DNA of 12,757 bases from CAZLKN01 sp964560135 (GTDB taxonomy: Bacteria > Actinomycetota > JAICYB01), in contig CAZLKN010000074.1 in the NCBI GenBank assembly GCA_964560135.1, positions 1 through 12,757 on the forward strand, read 5' to 3'. A program made the translations under genes and the position numbers. Numbering within the stretch: the first letter of the stretch is position 1; each line of letters starts with the position of its first letter. The notes beneath the pieces are model-generated. The model was not told the DNA's origin and did not search any database. It worked only from the letters and a program-made list of their open reading frames with translations. Positions 6,123 through 12,757 of the stretch are shown piece after piece.

Positions 6123-7145
6123 ATGATCGGCGATCTGCCCGTCGCGGCCGCGGGGGTGGTGTTCGTCCTCGCCTCAGCGGCCATCGTGGTCGCCGGGCCG
6201 CGCATGGTGGCGGTGGCCGACCGCCTCGCGGACGTCACCGGCCTCGGCGAGGCGTTCGTGGGCGCGGTGTTCGTCGGTGCGACAACCTCGCTCCCGGATC
6301 TGCTGGCCACGGTGACCCCCGCCGTCTCCGGGTTCGCCGACCAGGCGGTGGGCAACGCCCTCGGTGGGGTGCTGGCCCAGACGGCCTTCCTCGCCGTGGC
6401 CGACCTCACCTACCGGCGGGCGAACCTCGAGCACGCCGCCGCATCGCTGCCGAACCTGTTCCAGGCGGTGCTCCTCGTCGCACTCCTCGGTGTCGTGCTC
6501 ATCCTGTTCGACGCGCCCGTGGTCACCGTGGGCCACGTACACGTCGGCACGCTGCTGCTGCCCGTCGTCTACTGGTTCGGACTGCGGCTGGTGACCGAGG
6601 CCGGTGAGTCGCCGATGTGGCGGCCCACGCGCACCACCGAGACGCGACCCGACGTGCGGGAGGAGACCTCCGCATCCGGGCACGAGCTCCGCGGGCTCGT
6701 GGTGCGGTTCCTGCTCCTGTCGGTCGTGCTCGCCGGCGCCGGCTGGGCGCTGGGACGATCGGGTGAGGCCATCGTCTTCGGGACGCCGCTGTCCCAGTCG
6801 GCGGTGGGTGTGCTGCTCACCGGGGTTTCGTCGTCGCTGTCCGAGCTCGTGATCTCGGTCTCGGCGGTCCGCAGTGGTGCGCTGACCCTGGCGGTGGCCA
6901 ACGTGATCGGTGGGAACACCTTCGACACGATGCTCGTGGGGGTGGCCGACGTCGCCTACCGGCCGGGCCCGGTGTACGGCGACGCCGACCCGGGGCTCGG
7001 GTCGCACGCCGCGCTGGCGATCCTCATGACGGCCGTGCTCATGATGGGGCTGCTGCGCCGGGAGCGGCACGGGGTGGGGAACATCGGTACCGAGAGCGCG
7101 CTCGTTCTCGTCCTCTACGCCTTCGGTGTGGTGCTGCTCCTGTAG
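6123..7145 (+). CDS. Divergent cation/Ca2+ exchanger (CaCA) family membrane protein
   Basis: A 340-residue polytopic protein with two half-repeats separated by a hydrophilic loop (about 160-190), as in YrbG/NCX-like Na+/Ca2+ exchangers. Alpha-1 is at about 40-82 (GLGEAFVGAVFVGATTSLPDLL) and alpha-2 at about 226-266 (GVSSSLSELVISVSA, then VANVIGGN). In canonical members both read GTSxPE; here the first reads TTSLPD (Asp59) and the second SSSLSE (Glu241), and the alpha-1 GSN motif is replaced by GGV. Ion-binding acids therefore remain but are changed, so the transported ion is uncertain. About ten membrane segments are plausible. ATG 6123 follows GAGG by 5 nt. The gene converges on the RpiR regulator with only 5 bp between stops. 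Confidence 0.8.
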   Translation: MIGDLPVAAAGVVFVLASAAIVVAGPRMVAVADRLADVTGLGEAFVGAVFVGATTSLPDLLATVTPAVSGFADQAVGNALGGVLAQTAFLAVADLTYRRANLEHAAASLPNLFQAVLLVALLGVVLILFDAPVVTVGHVHVGTLLLPVVYWFGLRLVTEAGESPMWRPTRTTETRPDVREETSASGHELRGLVVRFLLLSVVLAGAGWALGRSGEAIVFGTPLSQSAVGVLLTGVSSSLSELVISVSAVRSGALTLAVANVIGGNTFDTMLVGVADVAYRPGPVYGDADPGLGSHAALAILMTAVLMMGLLRRERHGVGNIGTESALVLVLYAFGVVLLL

Positions 7146-7150
7146 CGGGC

Positions 7151-7993
7151 TCAGGGCTCCACGAGCGCGCCGGCGTCCGTCCACGCCGACTCGATCCGGT
7201 CCAGGCGCCGGGTCGCGGTCGGACGCAGCCGGTCCGCCACCCCCGCCACGAGCGCGTTCACGAGGGCGAGGGTGCCCACGTGGCTGTCGAACGGCCCGGC
7301 CCCCTGTGCGTCGACGACGAAGGTGGTGTGCGCCGCCGAAGCCAGTGGCGACAGGCGGGAGTCGGTGAGAGCGATCAGGTGCGCGCCGCGGCCGGCGGCC
7401 CGGCGCGCGGTGTCGAGCACCCAGCGGTCGTAGCGGCGCAGGTCGATGGCCACGAGCACATCCTGCGGTGCGCTCATCGCCAGCCGGCGGGTCACGCGGA
7501 CCTCCGAGCCCACCCACAGCTCCACGCCGTCGCGCAGCATCCCCAGGCCGTCGCCCAGTGTCCACGCCACCCCGAAGGACAGCTCGCCGGACACGATCCC
7601 GACGCGGTGGCCGGTGTCGGCGAGCCGCTCCACCGCACCTTCGAAGTCGGACGGATCCACCGCCGCCAGCGTGGCGTGCACGTTCTCGATCTCGACGGCG
7701 ATCGCCCTCGCCAGCGGGTCGCCGACCGGACGCCGGATCTGTTCGGCCGCCGGACGCAGGCGCGCAGCGAGCTCCTCCTGCACGGCGGCCTGCAGCCGGA
7801 CGAACCCCTCGAAGCCGAGCTTGGCCGCCAGCCGCAGCACGGTCGGGCCGCTGGTGCCGGCGCGCTCCGCCACCGAGGCCACCGTGCCGAACGCCACCGC
7901 CTCCGGGTCGGCGAGCACGACCCGGGCGACGCGGCGCTCCCCGGGGCTGAGGCGCTCCCGTTCGGTGTCGATCCGTTGCGTGATCGTGGCCAT
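7151..7993 (-). CDS. RpiR/MurR-family transcriptional regulator (HTH plus SIS domain)
   Basis: The 280-residue protein begins MATITQRIDTERERLSPGERRVA. Residues 1-77 form the RpiR-type helix-turn-helix domain, with the recognition region about 38-66 (VASVAERAGTSGPTVLRLAAKLGFEGF). Residues about 115-255 form a sugar-isomerase (SIS) effector-binding domain, including VGIVSGELSFG and ALTDSRLSPLASAAHTTFVV. RpiR regulators usually sense phosphosugars or related metabolites. I chose ATG 7993 because it places the HTH at the normal distance from the N-terminus. An in-frame start at 8056 would add 21 atypical residues and run into the divergent dehydrogenase gene. There is no ribosome site before the ATG, and a -10-like TAACAT ends 8 nt upstream, so the mRNA may be leaderless. 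It diverges from the dehydrogenase/aminotransferase pair, which it probably controls. Confidence 0.9.
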   Translation of the reverse strand: MATITQRIDTERERLSPGERRVARVVLADPEAVAFGTVASVAERAGTSGPTVLRLAAKLGFEGFVRLQAAVQEELAARLRPAAEQIRRPVGDPLARAIAVEIENVHATLAAVDPSDFEGAVERLADTGHRVGIVSGELSFGVAWTLGDGLGMLRDGVELWVGSEVRVTRRLAMSAPQDVLVAIDLRRYDRWVLDTARRAAGRGAHLIALTDSRLSPLASAAHTTFVVDAQGAGPFDSHVGTLALVNALVAGVADRLRPTATRRLDRIESAWTDAGALVEP

Positions 7994-7994
7994 T

Positions 7995-8011
7995 GGAATA
8001 AATGTTACACT
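7995..8011. promoter_or_regulatory. Divergent promoter and candidate RpiR operator
   Basis: This AT-rich patch in otherwise GC-rich DNA lies between the regulator and the dehydrogenase gene. GGAATAAATGTTAC (7995-8008) is an imperfect palindrome (GNAANANNTNTTNC), a reasonable operator shape for an RpiR dimer. On the + strand TGTTACACT (8003-8011) reads as an extended -10 (TG-N-TACACT), with a start near 8018 for the dehydrogenase operon. On the minus strand TAACAT (8007-8002) could serve the regulator. Overlap of operator and both -10 boxes would let the regulator control both directions. No experimental motif is known to me for this clade. Confidence 0.45.
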
Positions 8012-8030
8012 AGGTCCACGACGCGGAACG

Positions 8031-8035
8031 GGAGG
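8031..8035 (+). promoter_or_regulatory. Ribosome-binding site fixing the GTG start of the dehydrogenase
   Basis: GGAGG at 8031-8035 is followed, after 7 nt, by GTG at 8043. This is the strongest ribosome site in the region and decides the start of the aldehyde dehydrogenase. The reading frame itself is open far upstream, through the regulator gene, and would mislead. Confidence 0.75.
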
Positions 8036-8042
8036 TACAAGC

Positions 8043-9536
8043 GTGCGGACAGACACTCACGGCAACCGGATCGGCGGGCGCGTGGTCGCCCCCGACGGCC
8101 CCACCTTCGCCTCCGTGAACCCGGCCCGGCCCTCAGAGGAACTGGGTCGCTTCCCGGACAGCGGACCGGCCGACGTCGATGCCGCGGTCGCCGCGGCCAC
8201 CGAGGCCCAGCGCGCCTGGCGCGAGACACCCGTCCCGGCCCGGGCCGAGCTGATCGGCCGTGCCGGCGAGATGCTGGCCGGCCGCAAGGCCGACCTGGCC
8301 CGCCTGGTCACCCTCGAGGCCGGCAAGATCGGCGTCGAGGCCGGCGGCGACGTGCAGGAGGCGATCGACATGGCCGTCTTCATGGCCGGGCAGGGTCGCG
8401 CCGCGATGGGCACCATGCACCCCTCCGAGCTCCCCGACAAGCTGTGCTGGACGACGCGGCAGCCCGTGGGGGTCGTGGGGATGATCACGCCCTGGAACTT
8501 CCCGGTAGCGATCCCGTCCTGGAAGATCCTGCCCGCGCTGCTCGCCGGCAACGCCGTCGTGCTCAAACCCAGCGAATACGCGCCGGGATGCGCCGACGCT
8601 TTCGTCGAGGCGCTGGTCGACGCCGGCATCCCCGGCGGACTGCTCAACGTGGTCCACGGACACGCGCAGGCGGGCAAGGCGCTCGTCGAACACCCCGGTG
8701 TGCGCGCCGTGTCGTTCACGGGCTCGGTCCCCAGCGGACGACGCGTCGCCGCCGCGGCCATGGAGGCCGGCCCCAAGCTCGTCTCCCTCGAGCTCGGCGG
8801 GAAGAACGCGATGGTCGTCTGTGAGGACGCCGACCCCGACCTCGTCGTGGACGGGGCGATCTTCGGTGCCTTCGGCACGGCGGGACAGCGGTGCACGTCC
8901 ACCTCGCGTCTGATCGTCCACACCGACGCCGCCGGCGTCGTGGACCGCATCGCCGAGCGTGCGGCGCAACTGCGCTGTGGAGACCCGCTGGACGAGGCCA
9001 CCGACGTCGGCCCCGTGATCGACGCCGGCGCCGCCAAGCGGATCCACGACATGGTCACCGAGGCGGTCGACCGGGGGGCCGAGCTCGTCTGCGGGGGCCG
9101 GATCGTGGAGGTGGAGGGCTGTGAGGGTGGCGCCTTCTACGCCCCCACGGTGCTCCGGGGCCTGCGCGGCGACGACCCCATCGCCCAGACCGAGGTCTTC
9201 GGTCCGGTGCTGTCGGTGATCGAGACCTCCGGGCTCGAGGAGGCCGTGGATGTGGCCAACGGCACCGCCTATGGGCTGTCCACAGCCGTGTACACCCGCG
9301 ACATCGGCAAGGCGCTGTGGGCCGTGGAACGTTTCGACAGCGGCATCGTCTACGTGAACGCGCCCACGATCGGCGCCGAGATCCACCTGCCCTTCGGCGG
9401 GACCAAGGCCACCGGCAACGGCTTCCGCGAGGCGGGGATGCGCGGCATCGAGCAGTTCAGCGAGGTCAAGAGCGTCTACGTCGACCATTCGGGGCGCCTG
9501 CAGCGCGCGCAGATCGACACCCGGCGGGACGCGTGA
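8043..9536 (+). CDS. NAD(P)-dependent aldehyde dehydrogenase, semialdehyde-type
   Basis: A 497-residue full-length ALDH-superfamily enzyme that oxidises an aldehyde to a carboxylate in the cytosol. The coenzyme and catalytic elements are intact: TPWNFP with Asn152, LKPSE with Lys175, SFTGS (224-228), LELGGKNA with general-base Glu250, TAGQRCTST with catalytic Cys284, and EVFGPV with Glu384. The C-terminal section IGAEIHLPFGGTKATGNG (443-460) resembles enzymes acting on semialdehydes such as alpha-ketoglutaric or aminoadipic semialdehyde, but I cannot assign one. The GTG start follows GGAGG. The stop overlaps the aminotransferase start (TGATG), so the two proteins are translationally coupled and probably act in series: transamination of a terminal amine, then oxidation of the resulting semialdehyde. 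The divergent RpiR gene is the likely regulator. Confidence 0.93.
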   Translation: MRTDTHGNRIGGRVVAPDGPTFASVNPARPSEELGRFPDSGPADVDAAVAAATEAQRAWRETPVPARAELIGRAGEMLAGRKADLARLVTLEAGKIGVEAGGDVQEAIDMAVFMAGQGRAAMGTMHPSELPDKLCWTTRQPVGVVGMITPWNFPVAIPSWKILPALLAGNAVVLKPSEYAPGCADAFVEALVDAGIPGGLLNVVHGHAQAGKALVEHPGVRAVSFTGSVPSGRRVAAAAMEAGPKLVSLELGGKNAMVVCEDADPDLVVDGAIFGAFGTAGQRCTSTSRLIVHTDAAGVVDRIAERAAQLRCGDPLDEATDVGPVIDAGAAKRIHDMVTEAVDRGAELVCGGRIVEVEGCEGGAFYAPTVLRGLRGDDPIAQTEVFGPVLSVIETSGLEEAVDVANGTAYGLSTAVYTRDIGKALWAVERFDSGIVYVNAPTIGAEIHLPFGGTKATGNGFREAGMRGIEQFSEVKSVYVDHSGRLQRAQIDTRRDA

Positions 9537-10837
9537 TGGCGCTGCGCGAGACGATCGGATCATCGGCCGACTGGACGGCCCGCGACGCCGCTGCGCTGTC
9601 GCCGGTGATCGGACGCCTGACCGACGTGGTTGCCGTCCGGGGCGAGGGATCCTGGCTCTGGGACGCCGACGACCGTCGCTACCTCGACCTCACGAGCGGC
9701 ATCGCCGTCACCAACGTCGGCCACTGCCATCCGCGTGTGCTGGACGCGGCCGAGAAGCAGATGCGCCGGCTCGTCCACACCTCGGTGGTGGCCCGCCACC
9801 CCCCGGGGATCGAACTGGCCGAGCGCCTCCGGGCCCTCACTCCCTTCATGGACGACCCCCTGGTCTTCTACTGCAACACGGGAGCCGAGGCCGTGGAGGG
9901 CGCCCTGAAGCTCACCCGCCGTGCCACCGGGCGCCCGAACGTCATCGCCTTCCGCGGCGCTTTCCACGGACGCACCCTGGGGGCCACCTCGTTGACGACC
10001 GCCAAGGGACGGTACCGCGAGGGCTACGACCCGCTGCTGCCCGGGGTGCACGTGGCTCCCTACGCCGATCCCGACCGCCTGGGAACCGACGAGGCCCTCG
10101 CGGCGCTGGACGATCTCCTCGCGCAACAGGTGTCGCCGTCGTCGGTCGGCGCGATGATCGTGGAGCCGGTGCTCGGCGAGGGGGGTTACGTGGTCCCTGC
10201 GCCGGGCTGGCTCGAAGGGCTGCGCGAGCGCTGCGACCGTCACGGCATCCTGCTCGTGTTCGACGAGGTGCAGTGCGGCGCCGGACGCACGGGCCAGTTC
10301 TGGGCCGCCGAGACCTTCGGGGTCACCCCCGACCTCCTGCTCTTCGCGAAGGGCGTCGCCAACGGTTTTCCCCTCGGCGGGATCATCGCCCCCCGAGAGG
10401 TGATGGAACGCTGGCCCACGGGCACCCACGGGTCGACGTTCGGCGGCAACCCGGTGTCCTGCGCGGCGGCCCGCGCGGCGATCGACGTCATCGCCGAGAC
10501 GCGGCTCCTGCGACGCACGCGTCTGTTGGGGGGTCGCCTGCTCGAGGCTCTCGGGGGCCTGGCATCGGAGTTCCCGTCCATCATCCGGTCGGTGCGGGGG
10601 ATCGGGTTGATGGTCGGGATCCGGCTCGTGGACGCCGCCACCCGTGCTCGGGTGCAGGCGGCCTGCGCCCACGACGGCGTGTTGGTCCTGTCATGCGGGC
10701 CGGAGGACGACGTGCTGCGTCTGATCCCGCCCCTGACGATCTCCGACGACGAACTCGCGCTGGGCCTGGAGACCCTCTCGCGGGCCCTGCGGGAGGCCGA
10801 CGACCCCGGACGACTGGACGGGCACCGGACCGGGTAG
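9536..10837 (+). CDS. Class III PLP-dependent aminotransferase (GABA/ornithine/omega-amino acid type)
   Basis: A 433-residue fold-type I aminotransferase that should move a terminal amino group from an omega-amino compound to a keto acid such as 2-oxoglutarate or pyruvate. Visible features are NTGAEAVEGALKL (114-126, PLP phosphate site), GAFHGRTLGA (141-150), EPVLGEGGYVVP (210-221), FDEVQCGAGRTG with PLP-nitrogen Asp243, AKGVANGFPLGG with Schiff-base Lys272, and HGSTFGGNP with Thr301. It resembles GabT/ArgD/lysine-6-aminotransferase relatives, and motifs alone do not fix the substrate. ATG 9536 overlaps the dehydrogenase stop by one base; an in-frame GTG at 9533 is an alternative. With that dehydrogenase, candidate routes are GABA to succinate, 5-aminovalerate to glutarate, beta-alanine or lysine breakdown. 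Confidence 0.93.
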   Translation: MALRETIGSSADWTARDAAALSPVIGRLTDVVAVRGEGSWLWDADDRRYLDLTSGIAVTNVGHCHPRVLDAAEKQMRRLVHTSVVARHPPGIELAERLRALTPFMDDPLVFYCNTGAEAVEGALKLTRRATGRPNVIAFRGAFHGRTLGATSLTTAKGRYREGYDPLLPGVHVAPYADPDRLGTDEALAALDDLLAQQVSPSSVGAMIVEPVLGEGGYVVPAPGWLEGLRERCDRHGILLVFDEVQCGAGRTGQFWAAETFGVTPDLLLFAKGVANGFPLGGIIAPREVMERWPTGTHGSTFGGNPVSCAAARAAIDVIAETRLLRRTRLLGGRLLEALGGLASEFPSIIRSVRGIGLMVGIRLVDAATRARVQAACAHDGVLVLSCGPEDDVLRLIPPLTISDDELALGLETLSRALREADDPGRLDGHRTG

Positions 10838-10846
10838 GACAGGCGC

Positions 10847-11194
10847 GTGTCGAGGACGATGAGGGTCTTGCGCCGTTTCCGGTCCCCGGCGGTCGCCGTC
10901 GCGGTGTCGGAGGTCGGTCGGCTCGTGTGGCGGCTCGTGCGCGACCAGCGCACGCCGCCGAAGGTCCGCGTCGGACTGGTCGGCGTCGCCGCTTACGTGG
11001 CCGCGCCCGTCGATCTCGTCCCGATCTGGATCCCGTTCGTCGGCAAGCTGGACGACCTGATCGTGCTCACCTTCGGCGTCCGCATGCTGCTGCGCGAGGT
11101 GCCCGAGGAACTCCTCACCGAACTGTGGGACGGCGACCCGGCGACCCTCGAGCGCGTGCTCGGCCGGCCTCTCGCGGCCGGTTCGGTGCCCTGA
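10847..11194 (+). CDS. DUF1232 (YkvA-like) membrane-associated protein
   Basis: A 115-residue protein with the DUF1232 signature at about 34-95: DQRTPPKVRVGLVGVAAYVAAPVDLVPIWIPFVGKLDDLIVL, that is a TP..R...G..AY...P.DLvP..iP..G.lDDl pattern. The segment 42-61 is hydrophobic and may enter the membrane, and the positively charged N-terminus (RVLRRFR) suggests a cytoplasmic side. The family's function is not established. It starts at GTG 10847, 9 nt after the aminotransferase stop, with an AGGACAGG purine run upstream; an internal ATG at codon 5 is an alternative. Close spacing suggests transcription with the dehydrogenase/aminotransferase pair, but nothing shows a shared function. Confidence 0.85.
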   Translation: MSRTMRVLRRFRSPAVAVAVSEVGRLVWRLVRDQRTPPKVRVGLVGVAAYVAAPVDLVPIWIPFVGKLDDLIVLTFGVRMLLREVPEELLTELWDGDPATLERVLGRPLAAGSVP

Positions 11195-11219
11195 GCGTCC
11201 ACTGTTTCGGTCCCCTGAA

Positions 11220-11235
11220 CCGCGGGTAGCCGCGG
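11220..11235 (+). terminator. Short GC hairpin after the DUF1232 gene
   Basis: CCGCGG (11220-11225), loop GTAG, and CCGCGG (11230-11235) form a 6-bp all-GC stem 26 nt after the DUF1232 stop. No T-run follows. A wider pair, CTGTTTC (11202-11208) and GAAACAG (11247-11253), encloses it, so the 77-nt gap may fold as a larger structure. It could end the upstream operon or lie in the leader of the next gene. Confidence 0.3.
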
Positions 11236-11271
11236 GACGAGAGACAGAAACAGCCGACCACGGGAGGACCC

Positions 11272-12756
11272 ATGGCCCGCGCCACCGCGACACTCGCCGC
11301 GCTGCTGATGGGGATCACGCTGATCCCGCCCGCGTGGTCCAGTCACGGTGACCCGAACCGCGTCTACACCTACGTCGTCCAGGAGCGGGGCGACGTCCAG
11401 ACCGACCGCGAACGGTTCGCAGCTCTGGCCGCCGAGACCTTCGACGACCCGCGGGGATGGTCGCTCGGTGGCAGCATCCGCTACGAGCGGGTGGCCTCCG
11501 ACGACGACGCGGACTTCCGGCTCTGGATCGCCTCTCCCGAGGAGGTCGAGGACTGGGCTCCCGCATGCAGCAGCGAATACAGCTGCCGCGTGGGCGACGA
11601 CGTGATCATCAACGACGACAACTGGCAGAACGGCCCCAACGGCTGGCCGGGCACCCTCCACGAGTACCGGCACTACCTCATCAACCACGAGGTCGGGCAC
11701 TGGCTGGGCTTCGACGACATCGACTGCCCCGGCGCCGGCGAGCCCGGCCCGGTGATGATGCAGCAGTCGATCTCCATGGACGGGTGCCTGTCGCGCATCT
11801 GGCCGTTGCCCGAGGAGCGCGAGGAGGCCTCCGGGATGCACGGCGTCCGGGTGCGGTTCGACGACGGCTTCGCCGACCTGCTGTGGTACGAGACCTGGAA
11901 CGACCACAGCGTGACGGTCGCGACATCTACAGGATCGGAGTTCGAGGGTGCGGGCCGGTGGCTGTCCGGCTGGTCGCGTCCCAACTGGATGGACGCCGCG
12001 GACGTCAACGGCGACGGGCGTGCGGACCTCGCGTGGTACGAGGTCTGGAAGGACCGGAGCGTGACGGTGGCCACGTCCACCGGGTCGCGCTTCGAGGCGG
12101 CCGGCTCGTGGATCTCGGAGCTGCCCGAGCCGGATTGGATCGAGCTCGGTGACGTCGACAACGACGGTCTCGCGGACCTCGTGTGGTACGCGGACGGCCG
12201 CGTGCGCGTCGCACGGTCCACGGGGAGCTCCTTCTCCTCACCGGAGACCTGGGTGTCCGGATGGGGGCCGCCCGACGCCGCCGCTCTGGAGGACGTGGAC
12301 CGCAACGGGCGCGCGGATCTCGTCTGGTACGAGGAGTGGAAGCACGGCAGCGTGACCGTGGCGCTGTCGACCGGTGATCGCTTCGAGAACGACGGGGCCT
12401 GGATCTCCGGGTGGGGGGAGCCGAGCCAAATGGAGGTGGCCGACGTCCGGGGTGACGGTCGTGCGGATCTCGTCTGGTACGAGAACTGGAAGCGTGACGG
12501 CAGCGTGACCGTCGCGGTGTCCACGGGCGAGCGGTTCGACCACGACGGCGAGTGGGTGGCGGGCTGGGGGAACCCGGATCTGCTGTTCATCGACGACGTT
12601 GATGCCGACGGCCGCGCGGACCTGCTGTGGTACGAGACGTGGAAGGACCACAGCGTGACGGTCGCGCTGTCCGACGGGGACCACTTCGCGGCCGCCGGCG
12701 CGTGGCTGTCGGGGTGGGCGGAGGCCACCGAGGCGGCGGCGGCGTCCGCCGACTGA
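11272..12756 (+). CDS. Secreted DUF3152 metalloprotease-like protein with six FG-GAP/VCBS-type repeats
   Basis: A 494-residue protein with a signal peptide (about 1-24, ending PPAWSS). Residues 30-180 match DUF3152: VYTYVVQERG, DDPRGWSLGG, DFRLWIASP, CSSEYSCRVGDDVIIND, EYRHYLINHEVGHWLGF, VMMQQS and IWPLPEE. His139, Glu140 and His143 form the HExxH zinc site. The third ligand position is Asp149 (HExxHxxGxxD), as in snapalysin, rather than His. MM at 162-163 may be the Met-turn, and Cys99/105 and Cys152/172 are likely disulfides. Residues about 197-487 hold six repeats of 44-51 residues with D(V)xxDGRADLvWYE.W...SVTVA.STG..F motifs, a probable Ca2+-binding beta-propeller. GGGAGGA lies 6 nt before ATG 11272. 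Role inferred: an extracellular protease or polymer-binding protein. Activity with Asp is unproven. Confidence 0.88.
   Translation: MARATATLAALLMGITLIPPAWSSHGDPNRVYTYVVQERGDVQTDRERFAALAAETFDDPRGWSLGGSIRYERVASDDDADFRLWIASPEEVEDWAPACSSEYSCRVGDDVIINDDNWQNGPNGWPGTLHEYRHYLINHEVGHWLGFDDIDCPGAGEPGPVMMQQSISMDGCLSRIWPLPEEREEASGMHGVRVRFDDGFADLLWYETWNDHSVTVATSTGSEFEGAGRWLSGWSRPNWMDAADVNGDGRADLAWYEVWKDRSVTVATSTGSRFEAAGSWISELPEPDWIELGDVDNDGLADLVWYADGRVRVARSTGSSFSSPETWVSGWGPPDAAALEDVDRNGRADLVWYEEWKHGSVTVALSTGDRFENDGAWISGWGEPSQMEVADVRGDGRADLVWYENWKRDGSVTVAVSTGERFDHDGEWVAGWGNPDLLFIDDVDADGRADLLWYETWKDHSVTVALSDGDHFAAAGAWLSGWAEATEAAAASAD
11860..12732 (+). repeat. Six tandem repeats of about 130-153 bp encoding FG-GAP/VCBS-like blades
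   Basis: Units begin at about 11860, 11989, 12139, 12280, 12430 and 12583. Each encodes an Asp-rich loop (for example DVNGDGRAD), DLVWYExW, SVTVAxSTG, an F...G segment and W(I/L)SGWGxP. The first unit lacks the leading strand and its Asp loop is shortened to DDGFAD; the third lacks the W-K insertion and is shorter. At DNA level the first and last units share a 48-nt block differing at two bases (11875-11922 against 12619-12666), closer than the neighbouring second unit. Confidence 0.85.
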
Positions 12757-12757
12757 C

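Noticed and set aside
7446..8042. Upstream extension of the dehydrogenase frame into the regulator gene
   Set aside because: The translation before 8043 is Ser/Arg-rich antisense text of the regulator. The GGAGG site and the ALDH N-terminus place the start at GTG 8043.
7994..8056. Earlier start for the RpiR regulator at 8056
   Set aside because: The extra 21 residues do not fit the family N-terminus and would overlap the dehydrogenase start and its ribosome site. ATG 7993 fits the HTH placement.
8133..9563. Antisense frame of about 476 codons across the aldehyde dehydrogenase
   Set aside because: It has no known motif and biased Gly/Arg/His composition. The + strand dehydrogenase accounts for the region with intact catalytic residues and a strong ribosome site.
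212..10837. Functional link between icd (2-oxoglutarate supply) and the aminotransferase (possible 2-oxoglutarate use)
   Set aside because: They are more than 8 kb apart, with an opposite-strand operon and other genes between them. Shared use of a central metabolite is not evidence of a unit.
11182..11218. Imperfect direct repeat TTCGGTGCCCTGA / TTCGGTCCCCTGA around the DUF1232 stop
   Set aside because: Twelve of 13 bases match and it may be a small duplication, but it is too short to attach meaning to without comparison with other genomes.
11673..12728. Antisense frame of about 351 codons across the repeat region, with repeating Ser/Thr/Arg-rich text
   Set aside because: Its periodicity is simply the reverse complement of the FG-GAP-like units. 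It has no signal, start context or family features.
1..12757. Mobile elements, CRISPR arrays, tRNA or rRNA genes, attachment sites
   Set aside because: I looked for transposase motifs, regularly spaced short repeats, tRNA-like cloverleaf segments and integrase features on both strands and found none convincing by eye.

Overview
The window is about 12.8 kb of very GC-rich DNA with strong G/C preference at third codon positions and short intergenic gaps. DUF3152 (a secreted-protease-like domain I know mainly from actinobacteria), a DUF1232 protein, a Tat-exported carboxypeptidase, GTG starts and a probably leaderless regulator all suggest an actinobacterium (Actinomycetota), perhaps a little-studied lineage. 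No lower rank can be given. I see no tRNA, rRNA, insertion sequence, CRISPR array or phage gene.

Left part (1-1459, + strand): the last 43 codons of an unidentified gene, then icd, a textbook E. coli-type NADP-dependent isocitrate dehydrogenase. A perfect 15-bp inverted repeat (1478-1528) separates icd from a block pointing the other way.

Minus-strand block (5594 down to 1540), tightly packed and probably one operon: a START-like (SRPBCC) domain fused to a 12-helix MFS transporter; 12 bp later a Tat-exported M14 zinc carboxypeptidase; 37 bp later an 84-residue charged protein whose 3' end overlaps, in another frame, an AbiEii-like nucleotidyltransferase. The last two resemble a compact two-gene toxin-antitoxin-like module.

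Middle (5702-7145, + strand): a small secreted acidic protein of unknown function behind a hairpin/T-run leader, a second strong hairpin, and a highly divergent cation/Ca2+ exchanger family protein with altered alpha-repeat motifs. It converges with the next gene, leaving 5 bp between the stops.

Right-centre (7151-11194): an RpiR-type regulator (minus) diverges from an aldehyde dehydrogenase and a class III PLP aminotransferase that overlap by one base, followed 9 bp later by a DUF1232 membrane protein. The enzyme pair would turn an omega-amino compound into a carboxylic acid by way of its semialdehyde. The substrate cannot be read from the sequence. A short AT-rich gap carries a likely promoter and operator for the divergent pair.

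Right end (11272-12756): a secreted protein joining a DUF3152 metalloprotease-like domain, whose zinc motif reads HExxHxxGxxD rather than HExxHxxGxxH, to six FG-GAP/VCBS-like repeats. The most noteworthy items are this protein, the SRPBCC-MFS fusion, the overlapping nucleotidyltransferase module and the uncharacterised RpiR-controlled pathway.
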